Source: Trichobilharzia szidati (taxonomy: Eukaryota; Platyhelminthes; Trematoda; Strigeidida; Schistosomatidae). From it: a DNA stretch of 64,000 nt. The translations under genes and the position numbers were made by a program. The notes beneath the pieces were generated by a model. It had not been told where the DNA came from, made no database searches, and saw only the letters and a list, made by a program, of their open reading frames with translations. Below, piece after piece: positions 47,713 through 59,354 of this stretch. The stretch lies in contig OX235271.1 of NCBI GenBank assembly GCA_944472155.2, positions 69,174,416 to 69,238,415 on the forward strand, given 5' to 3'. How positions within the stretch are numbered: the first letter of the stretch is position 1; every line of letters begins with the position of its first letter.

Positions 47713-49529
47713 CCTGAGCTACAAATTTTCTCTATTATTTCAAAACATTTAAAGTAGGATGACAAGTCTTCATCCGTCCTCAATTACTTTAAAAAATTTA
47801 AATTCGATTTTCAAGTTCACAATTGTTTCGTTTATGCACAAGTGAGTATGACAACGAGAAGATATGTAAGTCACATTCGACAGGAACGTCTTAACGGAAG
47901 TACATAAATTTACGGTTGATTTTATTTAACTCAAGATTGCACTTTAAACTAATCTGTTAACAGATTCAGGTAATTCTGGTCGAAATAATCCAGTTCTCGG
48001 TGAAAGTGTTGTGTATTTCAAAGCAGAAAGTTTTTAATTTTACTATCCAAAAGTGTCCAAACTGAAATACAGTTAGGGAAATTTCGAAGGAACGCAATAA
48101 GTGCCCAAAGATTACCCTAATTGGGATGACATTTTTATTCAGGGAAAATCTATTAGTGTGAAAAGACAGAAACCTATTTGGTGTTTTAAAGCGAATATTC
48201 TATCCATTTCATTACAAGAAATGGGGATAACTACACACAAGGAAGGTTGATGAGTCTTTAAAAATAAAGTTTGTAGATAATTTACATAAACTCGATGTTT
48301 AATTAGGTTTAAAAAGTTTCTTCCTGCAGAGGAAAAACAAATAAAATCTTTTATCACTCACTGAGTATCTGATGAAAGTGCTTTGGATACCCTTTGGTTT
48401 TCATGGAGATCTACATTAGACCATGAGAAAGAATGTTAGACTAGTAATATCTATAGCAAAGAAAGAGTCACACTTAGATTTGACACTGTAAATCACATCC
48501 TCGAAAACCATTTCATGATATCAATAAAAAAATCTTTTTCCTCCACATTCCGAATAACTACAATGAGTCATTTACAGGTGCACCTTATTGTTAAACAAAT
48601 TTATATTTAAGGTACAGCTTACTCTACATTTAATATGTTCCCCTGCCATTGTGGAGTTATGAACACCTGAAGTTCATCTCATTTGAGATCCTGCATAAAC
48701 TAGGCTAAATAAAAAGAACGTAGAACACTACCAGCTAGCCTTCCGTTTACCATTCAACATTATTTAAAAAGCCAAAGGAACTTCATGAGCAACTGCAATT
48801 GCTTTGTGCAAAAGAATTCGTGGCAACAAATAATATGAAGGTTCAATTTCTCTCAAATTAGCAACGTATAAGATCATTTTCCTTACTGTGACTTATTTAA
48901 TCATATTTAATACGCATTATTCTTGTTCCACGTTGCCTTATTTCTTTTCACCTTACATTTTTATTTTCGAATGCTTGGTTTTTGAAATCTGCAATCACAA
49001 TCTGCAAAATACTTCGTGATTTTGCAAATTAATTCGTCATTTATACATTTCGAAGTGAAATTTTACCATATCTATCTTTGAAAACTGAAATTAATTTTAG
49101 ATCCCAAAATGTTATCTGCTTGGTACCTAAGATGGTAATCAATAAAGCAAATGTGAATGCATAAAACGTTATACTACTAACTGACTGAGGTGAGTAGTAG
49201 TACTACATATGTTAGACAGTAGTGTTTGCTAGCCTGATCGAAGTGATCTAAACATCGCGTAGCCGGACGACAAGATCGCCCTAGCCAGAAATCGTGTGGT
49301 TTGAACAGATTCGGCATTTTTAAAAGAATCAAACGGGGTGAGCCGCTGATAAGCTCGACCCTAAATGAGGGAAGCGTCCCTTTCAGTATTTAGATCACTA
49401 AGATTTGACTAGCAAGCATTCCTGGTTCACATGAGTGGTATTCAACCAATCATAAAAAATAATCAGTATTATACAGAACCATGCAATTATAATTCCATTA
49501 ATGATAACATTTATTTTGATACAATAATG
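47713..49529. other. 1.8 kb without a recognised gene
   Basis: AT-rich. The block 49190-49400 is less AT-rich than its surroundings but I could not assign it. Confidence 0.35.
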
Positions 49530-49960
49530 TTTACTGATGACCACGTTTCGTGCACGATTACGGCTCATAATCATATCTTGGTACCCACACAACTTTCTAA
49601 CTTTGTTAATATCATTCCATTATTTTTCATCACTTGACTTGATTGATAGTAGAATTTTCCATATTTCAGGTATGAGTGATGATTCTTTGCTATTGCACGT
49701 GTTGGGTGTAGACTCGATGAACAAGGATTCAGTAATCAACCTCTGTCTCCACCTACATAGATTACTTCTCTTCCACCCTATTGTGCGGTTGTGTGTTAAT
49801 ACGTGCAGTGCAATTGCTGAGCCTTTTTCTAAATTACTTATCTTCTCGGAGTCAATAATTCTTACCTTAGCTAAATTCTTATGCTCTGACAATCTGACTA
49901 CTCTCGATCTACTAGTTTGACCTATGTAGTTGACCTCACCCACAGTCATTGCATTGTAAA
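49530..49960 (-). pseudogene. PLE family-B GIY-YIG end and tail
   Basis: Minus-strand frame 49620-49949: NYIGQTSRSRVVRLSEHKN, ISNLEKGSAIALHVL, GWKRSNLCRWRQRLITESLF, then stop. The start of the domain is cut. Downstream on the minus strand (49530-49585) is the family terminal motif TATGATTATGAGCCG ... CGAAACGTGGTCATCAG. Confidence 0.75.
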
Positions 49961-50837
49961 TTATATTATTTTATCCAATTGGGTCAACTGGGTCTATTAA
50001 CCTACAGAGTTTGTCCAACAATCAAAGTATACTCTACCACATTGTACAAGTTCTATTCTTATACCAGGCAATTCTAGTTGCTTTATTGATTTATGATATA
50101 CAGCAAATGACATCTATTTGATCTGAATAATTCTGATTATTTTCAAGGAATACTTTGATGAAATATAACCCCCTTTAGACTGTGTAACCTGCAAAGCGGA
50201 GAATTCGTCAACAGATTTCGAGTTTGATTCGTTGCATCAGTTAATTTGTTTTGGTTACTTTTCAGCTCGAAATCAATAAATAACAAGAATACTTTTTTTT
50301 AAAGAAAGAAAAAACTACGCCTCAACGTGCATTTCTAATAAACAAATTATTTACACCAGGAAAAATAAATACTTGGATTTGTTATTCTCTTTTTTTATAT
50401 GATAATTAGAAAATAAATCCAACATGGCCGAAAAAATGGTATTCATTCTGGCTTGTTGAAATATTGGATGAAAGTGCCGGCTACATTTTCAATACTAAAT
50501 AAAGAAATAATACGGATTTTAAAAGCACTGATCGTTCTAAGAGTGTGAATTGTTCCTATGTCATCAATTATAAGTTAATCTGAGAGGAGAATATTCTTTT
50601 ATGCGGTGGACACACTTTTACACTTTTAGAAATAACAACAGATTAGTTTTAGGGCAACAAAATTAATAGTATTTGTGTGACAAACGTGCAGGGCTGAATT
50701 CACTTACAAAATATTGTGAAATATGAGACGATGATGGTAACTAGTCATAAGAGATTCTTAGAATCTGGGGAAGGGGAATTATCAGAACAGTTGAAGGTTA
50801 TAAAATGTGTCAGTACCAAGTAACATAATTTATAATT
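49961..50837. other. Unassigned AT-rich sequence
   Basis: No gene or repeat recognised. Confidence 0.35.
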
Positions 50838-50950
50838 TTAATTTGCTTTTACTGGCTAATGTATGCTAAAAATTAATGGATTCATAATTGTAGAATCTGA
50901 AGAAGAATTTACTGAAGACAATTCTTTGCTTTGATTATTTTTGTTCTGAA
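50838..50950 (+). mobile_element. PLE family-A tail, isolated
   Basis: TTTTACTGGCTAATGTATGC, ATTGTAGAATCTGAAGAAGA and TTTACTGAAGACAATTC match the tail after the PLE at 60955-61060. No coding part is attached. Confidence 0.65.
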
Positions 50951-51099
50951 CAAAATAGTATTTTATCAAAGAGGAGACTGTAAGGATGAGGTGAATAGTT
51001 CATCATGGAATAACCAGTATGTGAAATGAAACAGTAAAGGAGAAGATATAAGAAGATGTACTCTTGGATGGGTGAAGAAATTTTAATCCAAGTTTGGCC

Positions 51100-52100
51100 A
51101 TGGCAAGAACAACGCCTAATATGATAGAGAAGATTTGTAGCTCAAGTGGATGATTTTGGTGTGGTTGTGTTCTCTCAGCTGGATAGTTGATTTACGAAGC
51201 TTTCATCACCCTACTAGGTGACATCTTCAGCTCATACTTCACTTTGAAGTGAGCTTTTAGATCTCTCCCGGTGACCTTGGACGTGACTGGTTGTTTCTGT
51301 GTGTTTTTACACCTTCTAGGCTACTTGTATTGGAACTGATTGTTTCTTCGACTTCAACTTTTACCCTTTGTGTGTGAGGTTTCTTTCCTATCGGTTGATA
51401 AATTTTGTCTATCTCGATGTGTCTATTGATTGATGATTCATTAGAATGACAAACTTCTAAATATTCTCTAGCTTTCTTGTTGTTTCCTCTGTCTAATATT
51501 TGAACATTATCCCAATCGAATTGATGTCTGCGGTTGTGTGTATGCAGGGAGTGATATGGGGGAGTGGATTTCGTGTCTTTTGACGGCTAGCTTGTGTCAT
51601 GGATACGAAGACGAAGGGGAAGTCCACTTTGGCCGATGTAGTGTTTTTTGTCGTCATATCCGCGAACATAAGCTAGCCGTCAAAAGACACGAAATCCACT
51701 CCCCCATATCACTCCCTGCATACACACAACCGCAGACATCAATTCGATTGGGATAATGTTCAAATATTAGACAGAGGAAACAACAAGAAAGCTAGAGAAT
51801 ATTTAGAAGTTTGTCATTCTAATGAATCATCAATCAATAGACACATCGAGATAGACAAAATTTATCAACCGATAGGAAAGAAACCTCACACACAAAGGGT
51901 AAAAGTTGAAGTCGAAGAAACAATCAGTTCCAATACAAGTAGCCTAGAAGGTGTAAAAACACACAGAAACAACCAGTCACGTCCAAGGTCACCGGGAGAG
52001 ATCTAAAAGCTCACTTCAAAGTGAAGTATGAGCTGAAGATGTCACCTAGTAGGGTGATGAAAGCTTCGTAAATCAACTATCCAGCTGAGAGAACACAACC
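51100..52100. mobile_element. Palindromic PLE (family D2): inverted pair of GIY-YIG ends
   Basis: Arms about 51120-51620 (minus) and 51670-52100 (plus) are inverted copies around a spacer of about 50 bases. The plus arm encodes REHKLAVKRHEIHSP, then a frame change, NVQILDRGNNKKAREYLEV and NESSINRHIEIDKIYQPIG, clearly related to the family-D copy at 47218. Near the centre the plus strand reads GAAGTCCACTTTGGCCGATG, the reverse of the GQSGLP start of the domain. Hammerhead-like motif at 52033-52062 and mirrored at 51201-51230. Confidence 0.8.
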
Positions 52101-52849
52101 ACACCAAAAACAGCGCCTAATCTTGTTCAGCTTAGCTGTTCTTATTGCAACACCTTCAGCTATACGTAGAAGAAGTGGGCGAACTGTGCGTGATAATAAC
52201 TTCGAAATAGAATGTATAGACTTGAAGGCTATGTTAGCGTCAATGAGATATCCTGTATCCACCGTTTTATTTCCCCTTCACTGAACCAAGTTGGTAAATG
52301 TTTTTGAATTTCTAGAGGAAGCTGTCTAATTGTACGTCCTATATAACTTGAACCACCCTATAACTAATCTGTTATTCTACATAAGAATGCATCCACTACA
52401 TAAATGGCTGTTACTGCAACCATAGGTGTTACGTTTTTTAACTATTTCTTTAACTCTAAGAACTTGAAGATAATTTATTAAATGAAATATTCATCGTTCA
52501 GACTGACTTTCGATTAATCGCTTGGAAATAAATTATAGAGAGTGTGAAGCTGATATTATCAGGAAGTGGCCTATAACTGTCTAAAACATGAGACTACGGG
52601 TATTTTTGAGACGAATTAATTGCTGAAGAAAGAAAAAACTGGAATAAATATTTTTTAGTAATAAGTCCTTAGGTGGCCATCTAATATCATTCTAATCGCT
52701 TTGTCATATATTTTTACTATTTGTACCTCTCTAGGTCAAAAAATGGACTCAAAAATTGATTTTTTTGCGTCCGAATAGCAGAGTAAGAACTTTGGAGTTT
52801 CTATTAAAACAAGCACATCGGTATCAAATTGGATTTAATTTTAATTTAA
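52101..52849. other. PLE-like relic and unassigned sequence
   Basis: The minus strand from about 52370 to 52105 contains ESIHSISKLLSRTVRPLLL-like and RIAEGVAIRTAK segments reminiscent of the end of a family-A GIY-YIG domain (compare AEAVAINTRRP at 60310). The rest is unassigned. Confidence 0.4.
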
Positions 52850-53036
52850 TTTTTAATTTTGATTACAGCTTGATGCCACACTGTATTTTCAGTACAAGTA
52901 TGGAATTTTCAGCATGGATATCGGTAGCCCAAATTGTGCAGGCCGACCATAGATATTGGGTGTGCGTCGGCAGGGGATCGAATCCCGGACCATGTGCATG
53001 ATCGGCGAGAGTCCTAACCACTGTGCCACCGACGCA
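52850..53036 (-). mobile_element. tRNA-headed SINE, short-body subtype
   Basis: Complete head (about 52961-53036), body and tail; plus-strand tail block GATTACAGCTTGATGCCAC next to a T-rich end. Closest to the consensus of the family together with 5933-6117. Confidence 0.85.
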
Positions 53037-55199
53037 GGCGCCTCTAGTGAGCCGTAGATGCGAAGGGCTGATTTGCGGCGATTAAAGGAGATTCAAAGGT
53101 AGAGAAAGCTATGCAGCAAAATACAAAAGTGTATGACATGAACATCTGGCATCGACAAGACTATTTAATAGAACTGTGAAATAATGAGGATAAAAATAAT
53201 TATTACGAAATCTGACCTTGAATTCGCATGAATTTCAAAGCCACTGAAAACCAAAGAGAACTGGACAACCATTTCATCCTAGTATGGGAATCATCAGCAG
53301 CACTTGAAAATTTATTCAGAGTTTGGAATTATGGCAACTGAATCAGTCAGTCAAGTAAATGTTATCCTTAAGTTACATTGTCATATGGTGATGAATACTC
53401 TCAAAACATGTGGTGGTTCCATTCTCAATTCATGCAGAGATTCATGACTGTGATTGTAATTCTGAAAACTCAAGTATTTCGGTTTGTACCCAGGAAACCA
53501 GTCAACTCAGTCTTCTGTCTAGCTCACCACTCCATTTATGCACAGTCAAAAATTGTACACCAATAATATTAAATTACTATTTAAGGTAATAGGGGCTGTC
53601 GTATTATTGAACACGAATAACTCAGAAATATAAAATTACCGCAGCAATGCCTTCCAACGCCTATGCAGTTCAAACGCTTCTCAGGTACAAAATACGTATT
53701 ATACAACAAAACTAAATGACCAAAGTCAATCTTAAATTGTCCGAACATGGGGGATGAGAAATGTTTCAACAAGAATCAAACAGAACACGTTTCTCGAAGA
53801 CGGTCCCAGGTCATGCAATCAGTTCACAGCGAAATTTTGAATTCATTCAAACAAAATCGCATTTGTAAAACAACACATTATCACCAACAGTTCACGATCA
53901 CACACACAACAGCAAAGTGAGACATTAAAAGTAGGAATCAACTAAAAGCAAAGAAAAATAATACAAACTAGGCGAAAAGACGGTGATAATTACAGAACTG
54001 GCTGAAATATCCAAGTAAGCATCAACTTTGTAAACACAAAGTTCATGAAAGGAGTTTCATTTCAATTATTCTGCTACAACAGATTCAGCTGAGGCTGCAC
54101 ACTAATGAAAAGATATGAACTAAGGCAGAACACCTGTTATTTGATGGACAGCGACTAACGGTGGAATCCATGCTGATGATTTTGTCTTATTTGGGACTCG
54201 TTGTCTGGATGCATCAGCATTCCTAGTAAGTGGTAGCACTACCACCTGCCTAGTACTTTTAGGCTTTCAATAGTTCTCTAACTAATGTCCATGCATGATT
54301 AATTGTTTGCGCTTTTCGATTACTACGTTACATTAACATAGTTACATAAAACTCTTATTTTTGTGAAATATCTTGCCAAAAAGTTGCAAAAACTATTGCA
54401 ATTATTTGCCTTTCAAACACTGAATCTTTAGGAGCCAGGTGAAAACTATAGCAGAGAACCGAACGTAATGGAGACGCATGGCTGAAGCCCTATGTTCCTC
54501 AAGGAATTGAAGGAAACAATAATAATAATATATCATTAAGAAAAAGTGTATTTGATAGTCCTCATTTAGTGAGGCACTCTGCTTCTTTCCATTCCACTTA
54601 GCATTCGGTAGCTACATCTTTGAAACTATTCACTAATTATTAAATAATCAGCTAAACAAAGGTGATTGTAATAGATTATTAGCATAAATTAACTGAATAA
54701 AAATTTGAGAAGTGGTCTGTTTGCGAAAAACAAAAAAAATGTAGCCTGTCAAGCGACTGATATTTTTCATCATATTTGAGTCTGAATTAAACAGACATAA
54801 TATACATTCAATTAATTCTTTCTGAATGTTCGCTTTCCTACTTTCAGCATACATAAGTAGGCAATCACTGTCAGATAGAATCGCTGTTTTATTTTCTATA
54901 CACTTTTTCATATTTATGAGGTGAACAGACTAATGAAGGTATATCTAATAGTGATTCCAACTTTTATATTTCCATCGATTGTCTAACAATTTATTGCATA
55001 GTCGTTTTCTCTTTAAGAGCTAACTTAATGATACAGTTTTGTAAAGAATTATTTTTTTTAGTAAACTCTTCTGATAGCTTGTCTGCAGTATGTATAAAGT
55101 GGTTGATTAAGGTTTTAGACAACCATACTGCTGAATAGGTCATTTTTGCCTGAAATTATCTTAAATCGTGGAAAATATCCATCGGGATATAAGAGGGAA
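53037..55199. other. 2.2 kb without a recognised gene
   Basis: AT-rich. An 87-residue minus-strand frame at 54648-54911 has no recognised domain. No tRNA or SINE seen. Confidence 0.35.
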
Positions 55200-57190
55200 A
55201 AGAACAAGAAGTTCAGCGAAGATATCTTTTCGGCGATTTCATTCTCAAAAGCTGTACAATCGCATTAATGTTTACAAGGATACAATTATTATTTATTTAA
55301 TTCCACACAGTAAAGAAGGAAATAATAATTTTCAACTTGATATGAAAGTTTGAAGGTGCGAATATAGATTACAAGGGGCTCAGTGACAAGATTACATAGG
55401 ATTAGAAAACAATTACAACGTATGCGAAATTAAATTTTTGATAACAGGAGAAATAATTTTAAAGGTGAATAAAAGGTGACAATTATTTTCAAACTGATAT
55501 GAATTACAAGAGGCTTATAAATAAAAATTATACAGGATTAGAATATAATTGTAAAATGGTTATTCTAAACGGATTACAAGTGTAATCAGGAGGAACATGG
55601 AAACAAAATTAAAATAACTGATTTTATAACTGAAAAAAACTGGGATGAATTGAATGAAGACAAAGAGAGAGGAATCACACACACAGAGAACAAAAGAAAA
55701 AACCCGAAACACAATGTCTTTGGTAGATTTTTGTTTACTTTGTAAATGACTCTGAATGATGAGTCACTTGAGATTCTGTCACAGGTATTCACGAGGTGTT
55801 CAGTTATGGTGCTTCTGATTGAACCAGTGCCTCTTCTCTGCAGCCATACTGGATGATGTTCTCTAACACGTTTTGATAAGATCCGCATAGAACGACCTAT
55901 GTACCTAGCTCCGCAAGCGCAGGTGAAATGATATATGCACATTGAAGTGGTCATATGCAGAAGTCTGTCCTTCACGTTGCTTTGAAGTGGTGGGCGACTA
56001 AAGAATATCACTCTTAGAGTTGCTCCAGGAAAAGTCTTCAGGGAATTGGAGATTTTCCTTTTAAGGATATCTGCTACTAGTTCTCCCCTAAATTCCAGAT
56101 TCAAATACAGTGTTTTCTGTATCACTGAAGTGCATTCCTCTCCTTTTGACTTTGGTTTCATGTTCTTCTCCACGAAACACGGTGGGTATCCATTTTGAAC
56201 CAGGATACTTTTGAGAAATAAGAGCTCTTCTTCTAAGTAGCCATCGCTACAAATTCTTCTGGTACGGTGGGCTAGCGAGGTGATGAGAGCTCTTTTACAG
56301 CTGATAGGTATCCAACTGTAGAAGCTTGTCAGCTGGCCATTCCAGGTTTGGTTTTCTATGGATAGATTTCAGATTTCCGTAATTTCTCTTTGTCAATTTG
56401 ACGTCCAGAAGTGGAATCTTTGATTCATTTTTAGCTACCATTGTAAATTTAATTGAAGGATGGCAGTCATTAAACTCCTGTAAGATACAATTTAAATCAA
56501 AATCATCCTTACAAACTATAAAAGTGTCCTCGGCGAATCTTTTGTACAGCAGCAATTTTCCATTGTTGATTTGAAGGTGCCGTTTTCCAAGCTGACCATG
56601 AAGCAGTCTGCCAAAAGTGGGCCAAGGGGAGAACCCAAAGCAATCGCGTCTTTATGTCTGTAGATGACGTCGTTGAATGTAAACTGTACGTTGAATGTAC
56701 ACCTTAATAACAACTCTTTCAGATATGAGGTTGGTATTCCAATACTCAGGTTTTTGTCATCCATATATTTGCAAAGGAAAACATTGTTTCTGTGAGTGGC
56801 AAATTCTTAAATAACGATTCTACTTCCAGTGAAAACATTCGCTTTCCATTTACATTCAAGTTTTTTATGCACTCAATAAATTCAAAAGTATCTCGGAGAG
56901 AGTACTTACAGAGTTGTTGTCTCACAGGCTCTAGCATTTTGGACAACCATTTGGCATTTGGGTGGCGCGTGATCCCTCCATGTTAAAAATTGGCCGAAGT
57001 GGCAGACCTTCTTTGTGCACCTTTGGTAGACCATAGAGTCGAGGGATAACTGATCCTGATCTTTCATTCTAATGATGATGCCATAGGCTTTGTGTGCTTT
57101 GTAGAAATGATTTTCATTATGCTGACTAGATTTGTTTTTACTGCATACGTTATTCTTAGACATATTAATATATTTCCTCACTGACAGAGT
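55200..57190 (-). pseudogene. Penelope-like element with reverse transcriptase and GIY-YIG, frameshifted (family C)
   Basis: The most complete PLE here. Minus-strand order: MVYQRCTKK...(LPKVHK region) and PLRPI-like segment near 57000; RQQLCKYSLRDTFEFIECI; motif A KRMFSLEVESLFKNLPLT (D replaced by E); motif B KDAIALGSPLGPLLADCFMV; motif C LLYKRFAEDTFIVCKDD (usual DD is ED); FTMVAKNESKIPLLDVKL; IHRKPN; then the linker and GIY-YIG frame at 55586-56173 with MCIYHFTCACGARYIGRSMR and VREHHPVWLQ. At least four frame changes lie between these, and the two acidic replacements would disable catalysis. The tail at 55205-55262 has CGCCGAAAAGATATCTTCGC. Confidence 0.85.
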
Positions 57191-57329
57191 TTATATGAGT
57201 GCTCACAGAACTATATTAGCCTATACGAAAAGATTCTGAATAAACTTGCGCTAATTTGAATATGTATGAAAGAGTGAACCTCATGACCTAGACTACTTAC
57301 TTCCTGTAACATGAAACCTGGGTTATTAT

Positions 57330-57900
57330 TACTGCTCAACCCTTGAATTCAATGCAGGACAATCGGCTTCAGTAGCTCATCTCTATCCCACTCGATTCTC
57401 TGCTGTCTATTAAAGCTGATCATGGGGTTGCCCACTCGTTGCCTAGCATGTGATATAATTCAATGATCGCCTCAGTGCATGCGTAATCTATTACCACTTT
57501 CTACTGCATATTTGTTAGACATTAGGTTATTGGTTGGGTTGCTGCCACAGTCTTTTGTTAATTGTCCATTTTGGCTATCTGATCTTTAATTTCTAGCGAA
57601 AACAGCTGACGATGAAAGTGTACAGCATTTTGTTAGAAATCCTTTCAGTGATATAGCCACAAAGACCCTGAACCGTATAGTGAGAAGGATTTGATATTAG
57701 TGCCAAAAATACACATCTTGTTTGTTTTGCTAAGTGTGAAAGATTTTCACACTGAAATCAGAATAATGAACACCTCTCTGGTTTTGCTGATGTGAACCTT
57801 GTTTGTTGATTGAAGTCGTTAATTTCTCATTATCAGACCTTACCGGCAAGCATTACGAAATAATTGTGGCACTTTCTGTAGAGTCATTTCCACCAAATAT
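57330..57900 (-). mobile_element. RTE-like LINE remnant, antisense
   Basis: Plus strand shows the same succession as 41925-42640: TTGGGTTGCTGCCACAGTC, AATTGTCCATTTTGGCTATC, then CTGACGATGAAAGTG and a GTTTTGCTGATGTGAACC block. Very diverged. Confidence 0.5.
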
Positions 57901-58299
57901 CCACTTCTGTTGGAATTTTTACCTTCTTTTAAGTGTTTTAAATTTATGAATGCTTCATATTTTATTAAATCATGGAAAATTCCCATTGTAACATATAGAA
58001 AATCAAAACAAATCCTTTATGCAACATTAAATTCTATGCTATTAAATTTCACACAATATTACGTAACATTTTTATTTTATTCTATTTGTCTACTAATCTT
58101 TGTCTTATAATTGCACACCTTTTTCAAGTTCTATCCATCCTATGAATTATTCTATATATGACATTAATTTGCTTTGCCACTTGACCTCTAACCACGATTA
58201 TAATCACAAACATTTTAGTTTTAATTGCATTTCATATTATTATTATTGTTATTATTTTATGCATTCACACCTATGTTTCAATTCTCTCACCGGATATAA
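57901..58299. other. Unassigned AT-rich sequence
   Basis: T-rich, no recognised gene; may be PLE 3' non-coding sequence leading into the tail at 58300. Confidence 0.35.
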
Positions 58300-58375
58300 C
58301 TTCCTAAAAACCATATATATATGTACAGCTTGACGATAAATTCGTTGAAAAGAGTCTCTTCGCTGAATCCTTTGT
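58300..58375 (+). mobile_element. PLE family-C tail, isolated
   Basis: TGTACAGCTTGACGATAAAT, TCGTTGAAAAGAGTCTCTTC and GCTGAATCC match the tails at 55205-55262 and 21395-21460. CGA/TCG can pair as a short hairpin before GAAA. Confidence 0.65.
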
Positions 58376-59354
58376 TTTGATTTTCATATTTTATTATCTA
58401 CGCATTAGCATTATGAAAGTGAGTAAATAAGCGGGCTTTTTGGAGTCAACCTTTGGAAGATACACTGCTCTAAGGGTAAAACTAACTCAGTTAAACTTGA
58501 ATTCAAATGCAGAAAAAACTAAACGAGTATTCAGGCAGCAGTCTGAAAAATAGACTCTCAGCAGTTGTGGAAGTTTCATATAGAAGTTTGAAATATTACA
58601 TGCCGAAATCTGTTATTATGCGATTTAGACAGTTATGCATTTTACTGTGTCAACTTTCATTATTACAATTTTGCTTTATCTCACCGCTTATTATTATTGT
58701 CGCCCCAATTAGAACTATCTTTTGTTACTGTCATTATGATATTATTATTACCCATTTTGCGATTCCTATAGTTTTCAAGCTTTCTTTGTTAATATATAGT
58801 TTGGTTTTCAGTGTTTCACATGGCTTATCTATATGAAATACACCTGCAAAACATTATCATCTTCTGAATTACAGTAATTGATTCATCGAAGTTTGATTAC
58901 TAGCCATATATGTCTTCGTATAATTGTCAAAGCATACATAACACGCAAGTGGGCCAAGTTAGATTGCCGACTGATCCACTCTTAAACCTCATTTAGTCGA
59001 TAGTAACCTCGGGGGGACAGAAAAGTTTGGGCGTGGGGTTAGCAAAGCCATGCCGCAAAAACAACATCACCTCTAGTGAAACTTCAAAGATCAAGCCTGT
59101 GGCCCTATCTTACGTTTGAAACGCAAAGGAATGAGAAAAATGTTTACATAACACGGAATGCAATTTATTCATCTGAGGAGTTTTAGGGAAATTCACTGAA
59201 ATCATTGAATTCTATTTTACTAGGCCCTGTTTTGAATCCTCATCCCGGTCATAATAAATGGTAACATTGGTGACAAACATAAATTAATCTGATACAGCGA
59301 AAACATCAACGATCCGATTGTTTTTTCATCATCAATATTTCTTATTCTGAATAC
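58376..59354. other. Unassigned sequence
   Basis: A 109-residue hydrophobic frame at 58507-58836 reflects T-rich composition; I do not regard it as a gene. Confidence 0.35.

Noticed and set aside
58507..58836. Membrane protein of 109 residues
   Set aside because: Hydrophobicity comes from T-rich codons over a low-complexity stretch; no supporting signals.
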